In this document: positions 11,500-22,277 of the stretch, one piece after another
How the letters are laid out: the number at the start of each line of letters is the position of its first letter
How positions within the stretch are numbered: the first letter of the stretch is position 1
Assembly (NCBI GenBank): GCA_030998225.1
Contig: JAPYXD010000045.1
Span: 434,001-498,000 of the forward strand
Source of the DNA: Diplolepis rosae
Taxonomy: Eukaryota > Arthropoda > Insecta > Hymenoptera > Diplolepididae
DNA: 64,000 bases
Direction of reading: 5' to 3'
Notes under the pieces: generated by a model
What the model was told of the DNA's origin: nothing
What the model saw: the letters and a program-made list of their open reading frames with translations, nothing else
The model's database searches: none
Translations under genes and position numbers: made by a program

Positions 11500-12312
11500 G
11501 TATACTTCAGCGCCAAATATGCTCTTATCAACTTTGTTAGGTGGGGTGTCGAAGACCTTTCTTCAAGAAGGCCAGGTATACGCCAATCACCCCTGGAGTC
11601 TTGAAAAGCTCAAAGGTTTTGACGGCCAACTCCACCTTTCTTGAGAGATCACTTTTGCAGTGAGTCCCGAATTCCGGCGTTTCCGCTCAGTCCTTATCAG
11701 CGTCTCCCTCCCAGCAATTGCCAATTTCCTCTTTGGACCCTGGATAGTGTTTATTCAGTAACTGGTTCAATGTTTCCTTCTCAGATCCCGCATATTCTCC
11801 GCATGGTAGGAGAATAGTTTGCAAGTGCGCTGCTGGACCCTTAGATGAAAATTTGGTGAAGACTGACTCTTTCAGGAATGATATCCACCTCTTTACAGAA
11901 TTCTTTCCATCCTTCATTTTTAGCTTATTCAGTTTTTTTCTTATACTTCCTTCAGGCCTTTCTGTAGTCTTCGTCCACTGAGGGGTTCTATCATTCCGTC
12001 TCCTGTTGTATAGACTCCCGATCTCGGCCTTCAGCTCCTGGAGGCATTTATCGCACTATGGTACCGCATTCTTAAAAGTTGTTCTCAGAGGAACGTATCA
12101 GAGCTTCATACAAGTAGTAAACTCCTACCCCTAGCTCCTCTGCACTCCCATATAGCTCAGGGAAGGTTAGCATTCTCCCTGTAGTTCATCTCTGAAAGAG
12201 TCCCAATCCGTCCACCTCGGGTATCTTATTCATTTCTTCTCTCCATATGCTGAGTCCAGGTTAAATACGATGTGTCTGTGGTCTAAAAGATAGGGCTCTT
12301 TCACGGGTTCGG
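11500..12312 (-). mobile_element. Antisense LINE ORF2, endonuclease end to early RT
   Basis: On the minus strand from 12312 down: a degenerate SDH box read as LDHRHIVFNLDSAYGERNE, the region after the endonuclease, and then near 11640-11560 SRKVELAVKTFELFKTPG followed by GVYLAFLKKGLRHPT. The latter corresponds to the A-S-PFKAPGPDGI-PALLQ box at the start of non-LTR reverse transcriptases. Many stops and frameshifts. It shares the DSAYG segment with 1706-1831. Clade (Jockey or R1-like) is not certain. Confidence 0.7.
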
Positions 12313-12514
12313 CTTACTTAATGCGTGACAGGGAGCTATAAGTTCCCGCGCACTGATGATACCAGAACCTTTCAAACTTTGAAGGCGTTTTCCTCGAAAC
12401 TACACGGGAAAAAATTTGTAAGAAATGCTGCACTACCTCTAGTGCTCCTGCGTCACTACACTGGAGATCGACGGCAGCACTCTTTATAGGTTAGTAGGTT
12501 TACTTTTAGGTGGA

Positions 12515-12745
12515 CTAACTGTTCCAGTGATCCCAGAATGCGTAAGATTTTTTCTCCCACCACCTTCCCGCGTGTAAGCAACACATATAAACGCGTCTTG
12601 TCGATGTATCCCCGCTCCATCGCTTGTTTGTACGCTTGGAAATAGAGAATTGGATGATTGCCACTGCTTCTTCGTTTTCTCTCGGCTTCGCTTCGGCTCT
12701 TGGGTTCGGTACTGTTGGTTCGTGGAAAGTCGAGAATTGCCGAGG
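12515..12745 (+). repeat. Dispersed repeat, reference copy (both halves joined)
   Basis: The left half (CCCAGAATGCGTAAGATTTT through ATCGCTTGTTTG to GAATTGGATG) reappears inverted at 15990-16150, and the right half (GGCTTCGCTTCGGCTCTTGGG to AAAGTCGAGAATTG, given here in pieces) reappears directly at 15522-15640. In this copy the halves are contiguous. No coding match. It is G+C-richer than its surroundings. Confidence 0.75.
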
Positions 12746-12899
12746 ATGCACGATTGTAACACGTATATTTTTAGATTTCATGCTGTCGGTTATTGAGTGG
12801 AAATTGAGAATTGTGTTTCTCTCAACTTTCTCGACATCGTGCAATAGAGGCGCGAAACATACGACAATTTTAAATATATGAAATATGTTGTTTAAGATA

Positions 12900-14058
12900 T
12901 TTATTTCTTTTTTTGAAATTTTTAGAAAATATCGCTAAAATAAATATCTGACAAATTCTATCAAATTGTTTAAGGGTTTTAACACGTTAAATGTGAAAAA
13001 TTTGAATCAATATATACATTTAAAACATTTTTAGCTTTTCAAAGATCAAAGCTTCAATTAGTAATTACGAATTTCCATACTTCTTAACAAATTCGTACAT
13101 TTAAACAATTTTCAGTTGGCAAGTTATTTTTCATTGAGAAGAGATGTACATAAAATTTATGTTTGAAATTTACGTTCTTAGTTTTATGTTAGAAATATTT
13201 TCATCTCAAGTTTTAGTAGCCTAATTGCAAATAAAAACCTGTAAATTTCGCAGATAAAATCGGTAAATTCTGCAGATTAAATATACAAATTATACAAATG
13301 GAAAATGTATTTTCTTTTAGTTCAATCTATTAATTTTACAAATACAGTTAGTCAGTTTACGGGCTATGTCGTAGATTCTGCAGATGAAAAATGTATATTC
13401 TATATATTCTATCTGTTTTTGTACAAAAAAAATTCTGCATATTCGACAGTTTTGAAAACTATAATTTCAGTAGACTAAATCCTTTGTATATATACCAGAA
13501 GAGAATTTTTTGTATGCGAACCTTTTAAAATAAATGTCTTGCTGTTTGGAATTTGAAAAAATTATTGTAGTGTCCAAACTATTATTTAACTACAAACATA
13601 CTCATTCTGCGGCTATATGCAGAAAAATTAAAGTATTTGGTTCATCTTGTTACATTGTAAAAAGATTTTAAAACTCCAAAACAAATTTTTATGCTTAATT
13701 CGGTCTATAAATTTTCCATTTTTCTAATCGAAATATTAAGTGAAAGATTTTCAAGCTCTAGATATCAACCACTTATTTAATAAGACATTTCAAATTTTCC
13801 CACATTTTTACAAAATCTTATAAATCTTTATTTTAGGCCATTTTTGTTTTGAAATATTCGAGAAATACGTGTAATTATTTTAATTAAATACTTTGAAAAC
13901 TTTTGCAATTGTCTAATCTGGCAAATTTGTTGAAAAATTTGAACGTTAATCGAAAAATCTTCCAATGAAATTCAAAGTCATCAAATGTTGCTCAGGTCGA
14001 AAAACAATATAGTTTACACCGGATGTGCATTTAAATTTAATATTAATTTAATGTGGTC
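12900..14058. other. AT-rich stretch without recognised genes
   Basis: Low-complexity AT-rich sequence with many short near-repeats such as TTTTCNNNTTT and AAATTCTGCAGAT-like phrases around 13250-13450. No coding block, tRNA or clear element end was found on either strand. Confidence 0.5.
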
Positions 14059-14240
14059 TAAGTGTGACGTCCTGACACTTACCTTCCTTTAATAATATAT
14101 TTATATTTTTCCCTCGTTTTAGATCGGTAAAGAAATCCAGAGGATTTCTAAAACGAAACTGGGATGAGGGTAGCTAACTAAAATGAAACTCGAAACTTAC
14201 TGAATTTACAATTATTAACCTTTATTTTGATGGGTACAAC

Positions 14241-14272
14241 TGAGAGAGAGATAGAGAGAGAGATAGAGAGTT
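14241..14272. repeat. GA-rich microsatellite
   Basis: Alternating GAGAGAGATA units, about 32 bases, interrupted by TA every eight to ten bases. Confidence 0.9.
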
Positions 14273-14739
14273 ATTAAAATTTCCTCCTGGGGTCATATAT
14301 TAAAATTGGACTTACTCGAATCCAGGCTGGAACCACTGATAATCCGGAAGGGGTACACACCTTCTAATTCACTTTACGATGCGTTGAAATTCTGACAGGT
14401 AGACCAAAATCCAAATAGGGAAACTGTGACAGGTGGGGCCTTAAATCCACACATCTATTTCGTGCTGAACTAGTGACGATCCCGAAGAGTGAGTTGAAGA
14501 TGCACCTGTCAATATATACGATGTGGGGCCTCGGTGTAATTAAATCGTAGACACTTCAATATATGAACCATTCACAGGTTCCACTTTTAACTCACGAACA
14601 ATGTTCCACTAAATTGAATTCTAATGTTATTTTAAATTGACGAGGAAGATACCGACAAAATATGGACTGAGTTGACCGGGGTAACTTCGAGAGTTCTCAA
14701 TTTTTAGATGGTCGAGGGGAACTCTGATACTAAATTTCT

Positions 14740-14885
14740 GAGCAGAGTTCCAGCGTTGATGATAGACCAGCGGCAACTCTGTACTTTTTAGAGGGGTTCC
14801 GTTTCTGAAGATTTCCCGGCGGCAACTGTACTTTTCGGGAGGAGTTCCGCTTCTGAAGATAGACCCGACGGCAACTGAAGATTCG
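14740..14885. repeat. Tandem repeat of ~48 bp, about three copies
   Basis: CGGCAACT followed by GTACTTTT, a purine-rich run, GTTCCGNTTCTGAAGAT and a CCC-rich end recurs at 14770, 14820 and, truncated, at 14870. A more diverged start is visible near 14740. Non-coding. Confidence 0.75.
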
Positions 14886-15521
14886 CAGATTCGCAGGTAC
14901 TTTTATGTGCTAATTTTCGGTCGATACTAGCTACCTTTTGGTGGATACTGACATGGAACTTCTAGGTGGTGATTAATGGGTTTTATATTTTTTGTCGATA
15001 CTGACTATGTTTAATTTTTGTCCCTGCTAATATTCTTCTGATGTTGGCCTGACCTTGGCAAGTGTCTGAGCTGGCCTCTTTTTCGTTGGGTTGCCATTTT
15101 TTTATGTACTGAAGAAAAAAGGGGAGACTTCGTTTTCTTATTCTAGTTTCCCCGACGTTCCTTCTTCTTGAGATGATTCATTTTTTAATTTCTATCCTTT
15201 GCTACACCTGTCGATATGCTTGTGTACTTAGGACATTCCGATGGGGTTCCCTCGTTAACAGGTAGTTAAGAGTTTACGATGTTTTCTATTTATAAGTTCA
15301 CTACTATCTCTTTTTCTATTACAATTTTACTTTCGTACATTCAAGTTTCGTCTAATCAATGCTTTTTAATAGCTGTTGCTCATGTATGTTTTATGTTAAA
15401 ATCTTTTATTAATTTTACATATTTTGGTATTATGAAATAAATAAATAGCGACGGTCACGGGGCGTGGCATAAGTACAAATTTTTAATTAAAAAAATTAAT
15501 TGCTGTACTTTAATTTATTCA

Positions 15522-15640
15522 TGATTGTATGGAATATGATTGCCATTCTCACTTCGTATTCTGTCGGCTTAGCTTCGGCTCTTCGGTTCGGTATTGTTGG
15601 TTCGTAGAAAGTCGAGGATTGTCGAGAATTTGTCGTATTC
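15522..15640 (+). repeat. Right half of the 12515-12745 repeat
   Basis: Aligned with 12644-12745 over about 100 bases: TGATTGCCA, then CGGCTTAGCTTCGGCTCT, then GGTTCGGTATTGTTGGTTCG. The left half is missing here and lies inverted 350 bases further right. Confidence 0.7.
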
Positions 15641-15989
15641 TGTCACTTTTGTTTACAAAATTTGACAACTCCAACAAAGGCTTGAAAACATTGAGGTTTG
15701 AAGTCTTGAAATATGATATGTTAATTACTTTCAGGACATTTTACAGGATGTTTTCGAGTGTGTAATCTGCAGACAATATATGATAAGTTACTGGAGGTCT
15801 ATAAAGTTTCTATATATTCAATATATTACATAAGAAAAGTGGAGGTTAGGTTTAAAGTATATATTTCATTCTCAAGTCTCAAGTGGTTTTAAATTTTGAA
15901 ATTTAGTGTTTCATTTTTCAATTGATTTAAAATATTGCAAATTTAGAATAATACTAATTATTTTTATTATACATTTATCCAGTTAGTCA

Positions 15990-16150
15990 ACGAAGAAGCA
16001 GTGGCTACCATCCAATTCTCGATTTGCGAGCGTGCTAACAAGCGATGGAGCGAGGATACATCGACACGCCACGTTTATATGTATTGCTTACACGCGGGAA
16101 CGTGGTGGAAGAAAAAATCTTACGCATTCTGGGATCACTGAACTGTTCTT
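15990..16150 (-). repeat. Left half of the 12515-12745 repeat, inverted
   Basis: The reverse complement of this segment matches 12520-12680 at about 85-90 percent by eye, including CCCAGAATGCGTAAGATTTT and TCGATGTATCC. Together with 15522-15640 it forms a head-to-head arrangement of the two halves. Confidence 0.75.
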
Positions 16151-16159
16151 CCACAATTG

Positions 16160-17200
16160 TGGGAGAGCTGTTGCCTTACAGGAGGGAATGCTGTTGTTCC
16201 GAATAGCGGAGTCATATAAACTGAGATTTGACTATATTTTTCAATGGATAATTCGATTGTTTTGATATTTCTGAAATCGTCCTTAATTATTATATATCTT
16301 TTGAAGAATTTGTTTAATTTCTGAAAATGATATGAAATTATTTGAAATCTCAACATTGAGGTTAGGTTATTTGTAATCAGATCGTAATATATATATATAT
16401 ATCTTTTTCGTTTTCTACTTCTAACAGCTTTCGTTATATTTTCTATTTTAAAGGGGTCCACCTGTGTGCCGGCGATACTTGGAGCACTTTTTCAGGAATT
16501 TTTTTTCTGAAAAACTACTTAATACTTTTTAACAAATTGTACGTTATTTGAAAGGTTTATTTTTCTATTTTACAGAGTAATTTTTTCAAAATTGTAATTT
16601 GAAGCCTAGTATTTACTCAGAGCATTGTGAGTGACCCGGTCAAAAAGTGATGGTAAAATTGTGGGCAAAATTCCAGTCGAACTTGTTGTCTAAAACACGA
16701 TACCAAATTTTATTTCGTGTATGTTTTCGCAATTTGTGGGCAGAATTGAAAAAATCTACTGAATGGATCAAGTGGATATTTTAACTGATTAATCAAGAAA
16801 GATTACTCAAGGTAACAACGTAGCGGTTTCTTCAAATTTTGATTTTTGCATTTTTTACAGCTTATATGATCACAAAAAAATGCATTAAAGTAATGGATTT
16901 TCGAAGAAAAGACCGCGATTTTATCAATTTCAAAATTTGTACAAAATCCTAAGCGGCGACCTTAACTATTTAACTGCAAATAACGAGTTCTTTTTCTTCT
17001 GTAGAAGTATAAAAAATTTACCTGCTATAAGTGAAGTCAAGGGGAACGACGAAGTCCGGTACTTCTAGTGTTAAGTAAAAAGAAATCAACTTTTTGTGTA
17101 AATTATTCATAAAATATTTAAAGAGTTCAATATAATTGATTGATTATTATAATTAAAATTATTAATATATATTTAAAGAATTTTAAAATCTTTCTGTGGA
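16160..17200. other. Unassigned AT-rich sequence with AT microsatellite
   Basis: Contains a TA run at about 16387-16402 and a stretch from 16450 to 17060 that is less AT-rich (for example GTGAGTGACCCGGTC at 16628), possibly element-derived. No coding block. The end, 17170-17205, is the reverse complement of the SINE tail (TCTTTCTGTGGAAAAAAA). Confidence 0.4.
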
Positions 17201-17206
17201 AAAAAA

Positions 17207-17870
17207 TTTGAGGTTATGTGCTCGAAAAATGGGGTTTTTCGCTACTCTTGAAGTTATGTACAAGGCGCAAGAAATTTTTTTGCTTTTTTTCACAAAAATC
17301 ATCATTTAGCACTACTCTTTCCCTTCGAAATGAGCTATTAAACAGTCACGAGCGATTGTTTTCCACAAAGATACGGCGATATCAAGTTTTGACATTTATC
17401 CGAACAACCTTATGAGCATTCACATTGACTCTTTGGTGCATACCATTCTGCGTTCGAAAATTTATCTTGAAAATTTGTGCTCGCGGGTTTAAATGGTCTG
17501 TGAATGAGAATTTACAGTCAGAAAATTGACAATTCCGTTTCTGAGATGGCGGATCGAAGTACAGAATTTTAGAGACCAATATTGTTTTCCCAGTAAATTA
17601 CAGTTCGCCATTTTAACACGGCCGGCCATCTTGTAAATGAAAATGTCAATCTTGTGACCCCATTTTCGTAATCAGCAATTCCGAAACTCCCGAGTAAGAG
17701 TTTTTAGAGAGCGAAATCGTTTAATTTCGTAAAATTCAATAGCTCATTTTGAAGGGAAAGAGTGGTGCTAAATGATGACATTTGAGAAGAAAACCAAAAA
17801 AATTTCTTGTGCCCTGTACATAACCTCAAAAGTAGCGAAAAACCCTATTTTTCGAGCACATAACCTCAAA
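17207..17870. mobile_element. Foldback element with 133-bp inverted arms
   Basis: Bases 17207-17339 and 17738-17870 are reverse complements of each other over 133 bases at roughly 90 percent identity. The arms start TTTGAGGTTATGTGCTCG and end at AATGAGCTATT-like sequence. The spacer is about 400 bases and non-coding. Long arms and no coding capacity fit a foldback-type MITE. No target duplication could be fixed because the left flank runs directly into the inverted SINE tail. Confidence 0.85.
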
Positions 17871-18046
17871 TATCTCAAATTCCTAACGTGATAGGCTGAT
17901 TTTGGTGCCTGATTCGGATTCTACGTCAAAAATTACTCCGGAAACGACCCATAGCTTTTCAACAACAAATACAAACCCATTATTTGCAGACCTGTGTTAT
18001 TGGAGAATCACTAGTCGCGTATCAGATAGGATACGTTGTCGATAGG

Positions 18047-18117
18047 AGTGTAGCTCAGTGGTTAGAGCAGTCGACCGGGAATCGAATCACCTGGGCTCGA
18101 ATCCCAGCGATTTCGAA
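18047..18117 (+). other. tRNA-like head of the repeat, second copy
   Basis: GTGTAGCTCAGTGGTTAGAG contains box A and GGGCTCGAATCCCAG contains box B. It differs from the 7681 copy at only a few positions, one of them in the anticodon-loop position (GGG instead of GGC). No acceptor stem, so not a tRNA gene. Confidence 0.75.
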
Positions 18118-18157
18118 AGCGTCTTTTTTTCCACAGAAAGATTTTCAAATTCTTTAA

Positions 18158-18894
18158 CGGGTTATATACCTCTTCCTGGCTCAAAAAATCAAAAAAATTT
18201 GTATTGCTTATTTTTAAAGAACATACTTTTAACAATGTTTTTGCAAAATTTCATCGAGATAGGGCCACTAGAACCTACGATACGGCCGTTCATAGCGCGC
18301 AATTTCTGGAACTACTTAATGTCCACCTAAAACTTTAAACGCGATTATCTCGCAATCGTATTTTTGAATAAATGCCATCGCGGTGAGCACGATATCTCGC
18401 TAACCACTACATCAATCAATTTGAAATTTGGAGGGGTTGTTTGTAATTACAATAGATAGTTCGTGAACGAAGGAATTTTTTTTTCAGACAAATCCTTCTG
18501 TTTTTTTTTGGCCGAAAACTCAATTTTTCGACCTTAAAAAATCGACTTTTTTGAAAAAAATATCACTGTAACTGTAAAAATTTTTTTTTTGTAAAATCCT
18601 TCGTTCACGAACAAGGTCACACTACATAATAACGTAGTTTATTTTTCTTTTTTTTTAGCTGAGCCGTGACCGTTATTTCATGCTCACAGTAAGCCATTAA
18701 AAACAAAAGGAGTTCTGCGGCAAGGAGTGTACCTTCCCTAATTTTCCGAATTTTCACTCGAAATTTTATATAAAAACACAATAAGAGATGTACTTTTTGA
18801 AACTTTTTATCGCATCTGAATAAAACTATGGTAACATGATTCAAAAAAATAAATAAAAACCCTGTATTTCCCTAGAGAAAAAGGTATATGACCC
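18158..18894. mobile_element. MITE inserted in the SINE tail
   Basis: The ends GGGTTATATACCT (18159-18171) and AGGTATATGACCC (18881-18893) are inverted with one mismatch. The empty site is preserved at 7440-7475, where TTCTTTAATATTTGAATTC is uninterrupted; here TTCTTTAA is followed by the insert and then AATATTTGAATTC, so a 2-3 base duplication is likely. The 737-base body has an inner hairpin (GTTCGTGAACGAAGGA at 18459 and its complement at 18598) and no coding frame. Superfamily unknown. Confidence 0.8.
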
Positions 18895-19106
18895 ACTGAA
18901 TATTTGAATTCCTTTGCATTATTGCGATATAAGAGTTTCAAATTTTCTACGAGGACATTTGTCGGCAACGTATCCTTTCTGATACGCGACTAGTAATTCT
19001 CCGATAATGTAGGCAGTGACAAAAATTGCAAACTCAACTAATTAATTTTAAATAATATATCAACCATAAAATGACTATTAATTGATATTCAATATAAATT
19101 TTGTAC

Positions 19107-21010
19107 CTCCCCTCGTACTGGGACTTCGACGAAGTCCTTCTCTTGGCTTTGCCAAAAAAGGACGGGTGGGGAGGCTTAGCAGACGGCCCTCGGGCCATGG
19201 AAGTTGTAGTGTCCCGATGAATCGGTGAATAAATGCAGGGGGCTCTATAGACGGGCATCTTCTCATTGCGTGAAGGATGCCCTATAGACAGGTCTATCCC
19301 AGGGTGGAAGCGGGGGACACTATAGACGCGTTTATCCCCATGTAGTCTGTGACCAAGAACAGTCCAAACGATCGTTTTCATAAGGCATCCCACTGGTAGT
19401 GCTTCGTCGCCGAGTAGAGTCTTTCCCGGCCCACGAGGAGGCGAGGCTGCTGTGAGCCTGGCTCCACCGAGGTGATCTGTCATGCGGGATCAGGAGCCAG
19501 CCCCTTCAAGACCTTGATCAGGTAGTGGGTACTGAACACAGATGTCGGAGCCTGTGTTGCTTCGAGCGAGTCCGGTCTGTCCGTGTATTCCGGAACCGGC
19601 TAAGCGGAGGTTGGGCCTCAGGGAACTGGGGTAGGACTTCTGTTCGAGAGTATATCCGTTCTCAACTATTCCGACCTGCTCCTCTACGCACTATGCGCTG
19701 GTAAAAAGATTTATGGAAATCCTAAAAATCATAAGTGGGAATAAGGAGACAAAGGAGTGCCTTTGGGAGCGGGGGGATGGAGAATCATCCTCTAAGCAGA
19801 AAAATAGGAGTACTCCGGAGATCGCGCTCAGCGTCTCTGGGGGATACCCAGAAATTGCTCAAAAAGGGGGACAAGAGGGTAGCACCCTCTCCTCCCGAGG
19901 AACGAAAAGTCAAAAAAGGAAAGGGCAGTACTTCGCCTTCAAACGCAACGGTCACCAGGAAGTCTTTCACCAGATTGCGAAGAACAAGAAAAAGGTGTTC
20001 CTGTTCAGCAGGCACTGGAAAAAGTAGAGAAGAAGAAGATGCCGAAGCGCTCCGCGCCCGCCAGGTCGGGCGACGCCATCAAGGTGCCTGCGAAGGACGG
20101 CCAGTCCTAAGCAGACATCTTGAAGGAAATGAAGGCAAGTGTCAATCCCCAGGATCAGGACTTGTAGTCCTTTCTATCCGGAAGGCCAAGGAAGGTGGAA
20201 GTCCTTCTGGTCCTGGAGAAGGGCGGCGACATATGTGCATTCCAAAAGGCGCTCAACCGGGCGGCTGGAATGAGAGAAAAAATAGAAGCCCTGGTCTCGA
20301 AAAGGTCCCTAGAAATTAGACACCTTGACGAGATTGTGGAAAAGGAGGAGGTTATTGCTGCGCTCGCCAGAGCTCTGGGCAGGTCCGACCTAGATGGGCA
20401 CTGCAGGCTTCACACCGGTTTCGGTAGGGTGAGGATTGCGGTAGTCCAGCTGTCGAACGCAGAAGTTTCACACCTGCTCCAGCTAGGAAAAGTGAGGGTC
20501 GGGTAGGGTATACTGCGTCATCCGGGAACATGCCGAGGTTGTCCGTTGTTTTCGGTGCCAGGGGTATTGCCACGTCTCGCGGGGCTGCACCCACTCCAGC
20601 AGAAAGAATGCCTGCTGGTAGTGAAGTTCCTGCAGCTCAACCTCGAGAGGGCAAAGGATGCCCAGGACCTCCTGATGCAGACTGCCAGGGAGAGGGTGGC
20701 CGATGTGTTGCTCATTATCCGGTCTGGGCTCATGCCCTAAAAAACCTTGCTATCCAGAGGAGGATGTTCTCGGCGCAGAGATCTGTGACGCTGAGAAAAG
20801 TTTCAGCATATAGAACTGTCTCGACGAGTGCTGTGTGGGTCCTGGCGAGCGTTCCACCAATAGACTTATTAGCGGAGGAAAGGTAGAAGGCTTCCAGCTC
20901 CACAAGGATCTTACCTGTACCGATCTGCAGGAAATCGCTCGCGCAAATGAGGCCACCCGCAAGGATGGAAGACGCAGACTCGTCGAGAAATGGCAGATGA
21001 GATGGCATGG
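19107..21010 (+). mobile_element. R1-clade LINE, internally deleted
   Basis: An abrupt G+C-rich block. About 600 bases of untranslated leader are followed by an ORF1 with gag-like and CCHC motifs (19713-20655), a start of ORF2 (VVKFLQLNLERAKDAQDLLM near 20610, the first strand of the endonuclease), then from about 20738 directly the C-terminal region after the reverse transcriptase (MFSAQRSVTLRKVSAYRTVS, PPIDLLAEER, LVEKWQMRWHG). The endonuclease catalytic part and all reverse transcriptase are deleted. This order and the AYRTVS-PPIDLLAEER box are typical of the R1 clade. It cannot move by itself. Confidence 0.85.
19713..20655 (+). pseudogene. R1-clade LINE ORF1 (gag-like), frameshifted
   Basis: The best-preserved block is 20195-20506: VLLVLEKGGDICAFQKALNR, then LVSKRSLEIRHLDEIVEKEE, then GRSDLDGHCRLHTGFGRVRI and LLQLGKVRVG, the conserved core of R1-clade ORF1. 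After a frameshift at about 20507 comes CFRCQGYCHVSRGC, a CX2CX4HX4C zinc knuckle, the first of the two or three normally present. The charged N-terminal part is split across frames by indels. ORF1 proteins bind element RNA. Confidence 0.8.
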
Positions 21011-21266
21011 TTTTTGTTTCAATCGATGGATCTATTATCAGAGAATATTGTCGCAAAATTTTACAGTCCATATCGGAATAGTTTTGATGGTAGAGTTCCG
21101 AGCAGTGGCTTGCGCGGAGCGAGCGGAAGGTTTTTTTCACCGTCTGAAAACTTTAAAGCGCGTTTTCTCAAAACCAAATTTTTCAAAATTGCGTGCACGA
21201 TTAAAGGAGAACCAATTAAGCTATTATTATAAACTTTTTTTTATTTATAGGTAATTAAAATGCGCA

Positions 21267-21358
21267 TATAGTGAACCTTTAGTTTTCATGATACACTATC
21301 ATACGATCAAAAGATCGATAAAAAAAATTTTTTTTTACAATTTTTCAGGTTCACTATA
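21267..21358. repeat. Short inverted repeat (12-bp perfect ends)
   Basis: TATAGTGAACCT at 21267-21278 and AGGTTCACTATA at 21347-21358 are perfect complements 92 bases end to end, around a TCGATAAAAA-rich core. May be a small hairpin or one end of a larger unresolved element with AAACTTTAAAGCGCGTTTTC just upstream, a phrase that also occurs in the TTAA element at 61.6 kb. Confidence 0.6.
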
Positions 21359-21645
21359 AGCGGAAGACCTTTCTGAATAAAAAAAACAAATATATATGTG
21401 TTACAGATGAAAAATTTTGACAATATCATCCACGCAAAATTAATTGTCCGTGGTGAGATGCTGCGCGGGATCTTCGATAAGTCCGAGATTTTTTCTTGTT
21501 TTCAAATGAAATTTTTTTTTCAACAAGTTCAAATATGTACCTAAATATATGCGAAAAATCTTTGACCAGTGTTTTTATTTTCTGCTTCAAATAAAATTGG
21601 GAAAAAGTGCCTTTTTTGAAGGTTCTGGATAAGGAGGCTCCCTTA

Positions 21646-21734
21646 AAAGACGAACAGTTTTATTGGCGTGGCATGCATCACCTTCCGAAGAGGTGGAAAA
21701 AATGTGTAGATAGTAATGGAGATTACTTTGAATA
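21646..21734 (+). mobile_element. Mariner transposase C-terminal scrap
   Basis: Reads KDEQFYWRGMHHLPKRWKKC then VDSNGDYFE and a stop at 21733-21735, the conserved last 30 residues of mariner transposases. Nothing else of the element is recognisable upstream in the same orientation. Confidence 0.8.
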
Positions 21735-21739
21735 AAATA

Positions 21740-22270
21740 TTTTTTATCATTTTCATGCAACAGACGTGTAACTTTTGCAAAAAAATTCCGGTTTCATACT
21801 TCTAGACCTGATAAATAGAGAAATTGAGAGTGTAAAAAGATAGCAAAAGAACTGAAGAACAAATATGTAATAAAAATGATAAGGATAGAGATGAATAAGA
21901 TGAAAGTAATGATTCTTAGGAAATCAAGAAGAGATTTGAAGTAGATAATCAACTTATTAATTAAAAGATCAATCCAATACAACAAACTTTCGAATATGAT
22001 ATTAACATGTTCACAGATATATTATAATAAGTGATTTCAGACTTTTTGATAGCATTATAAAATTATACACTTTTCAATTTGAAATTAATTGATTAAGATT
22101 ATATAAATATAGATAACTGTGTAGAGTTTAAAATATTTAAAAACATTCTTATATACACTGACAGTTTTCGAACTGAACCATCTAATTTGAAAATATCAAA
22201 ATTTTTATTTCAAATTCATTTTATAAATCATCAGTAATATACAGGCTTATTATATTTTAAAAATATTTAG
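21740..22270. other. AT-rich stretch without recognised genes
   Basis: Low-complexity AT-rich sequence between two mariner fragments; nothing further recognised. Confidence 0.5.
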
Positions 22271-22277
22271 GATATTT

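Larger units (their letters stand above)
14059..15480. other. Possible retrotransposon terminal-repeat debris
   Basis: G+C-richer than the flanks, with a GA microsatellite and a 48-bp tandem repeat inside and short promoter-like and poly-A-signal-like stretches (AATAAATAAATAG near 15437). It has no open frames. It could be a long terminal repeat or untranslated region of a retrotransposon, but no partner repeat or primer-binding site is visible, so this is a guess. Confidence 0.25.
17995..19060 (+). mobile_element. tRNA-headed element between inverted arms
   Basis: About 45 bases at 17997-18043 (GGAGAATCACTAGTCGCG, then TATCAGATAGGATACG) reappear inverted at 18970-19010 (CGTATCC then TGATACGCGACTAG then TTCTCC). 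Between the arms lie a tRNA-like head (18047-18117), the SINE tail, and a nested MITE (18158-18894). The segment 18896-19050 matches 7450-7610. So the family is a tRNA-derived unit bounded by inverted arms rather than a plain SINE. Copies in this window: this one and 7385-7810. Confidence 0.6.

Noticed and set aside
11402..11644. 80-codon plus-strand frame read as a gene
   Set aside because: Its start is mariner transposase in the right frame and its end is antisense to a LINE reverse transcriptase; it is a chance fusion.
14059..15480. Complete LTR retrotransposon
   Set aside because: No second repeat, primer-binding site or pol segment could be found, so only possible debris is reported.
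19034..19483. 149-codon minus-strand frame
   Set aside because: It is antisense to the leader of the R1-clade LINE; long frames there follow from high G+C.
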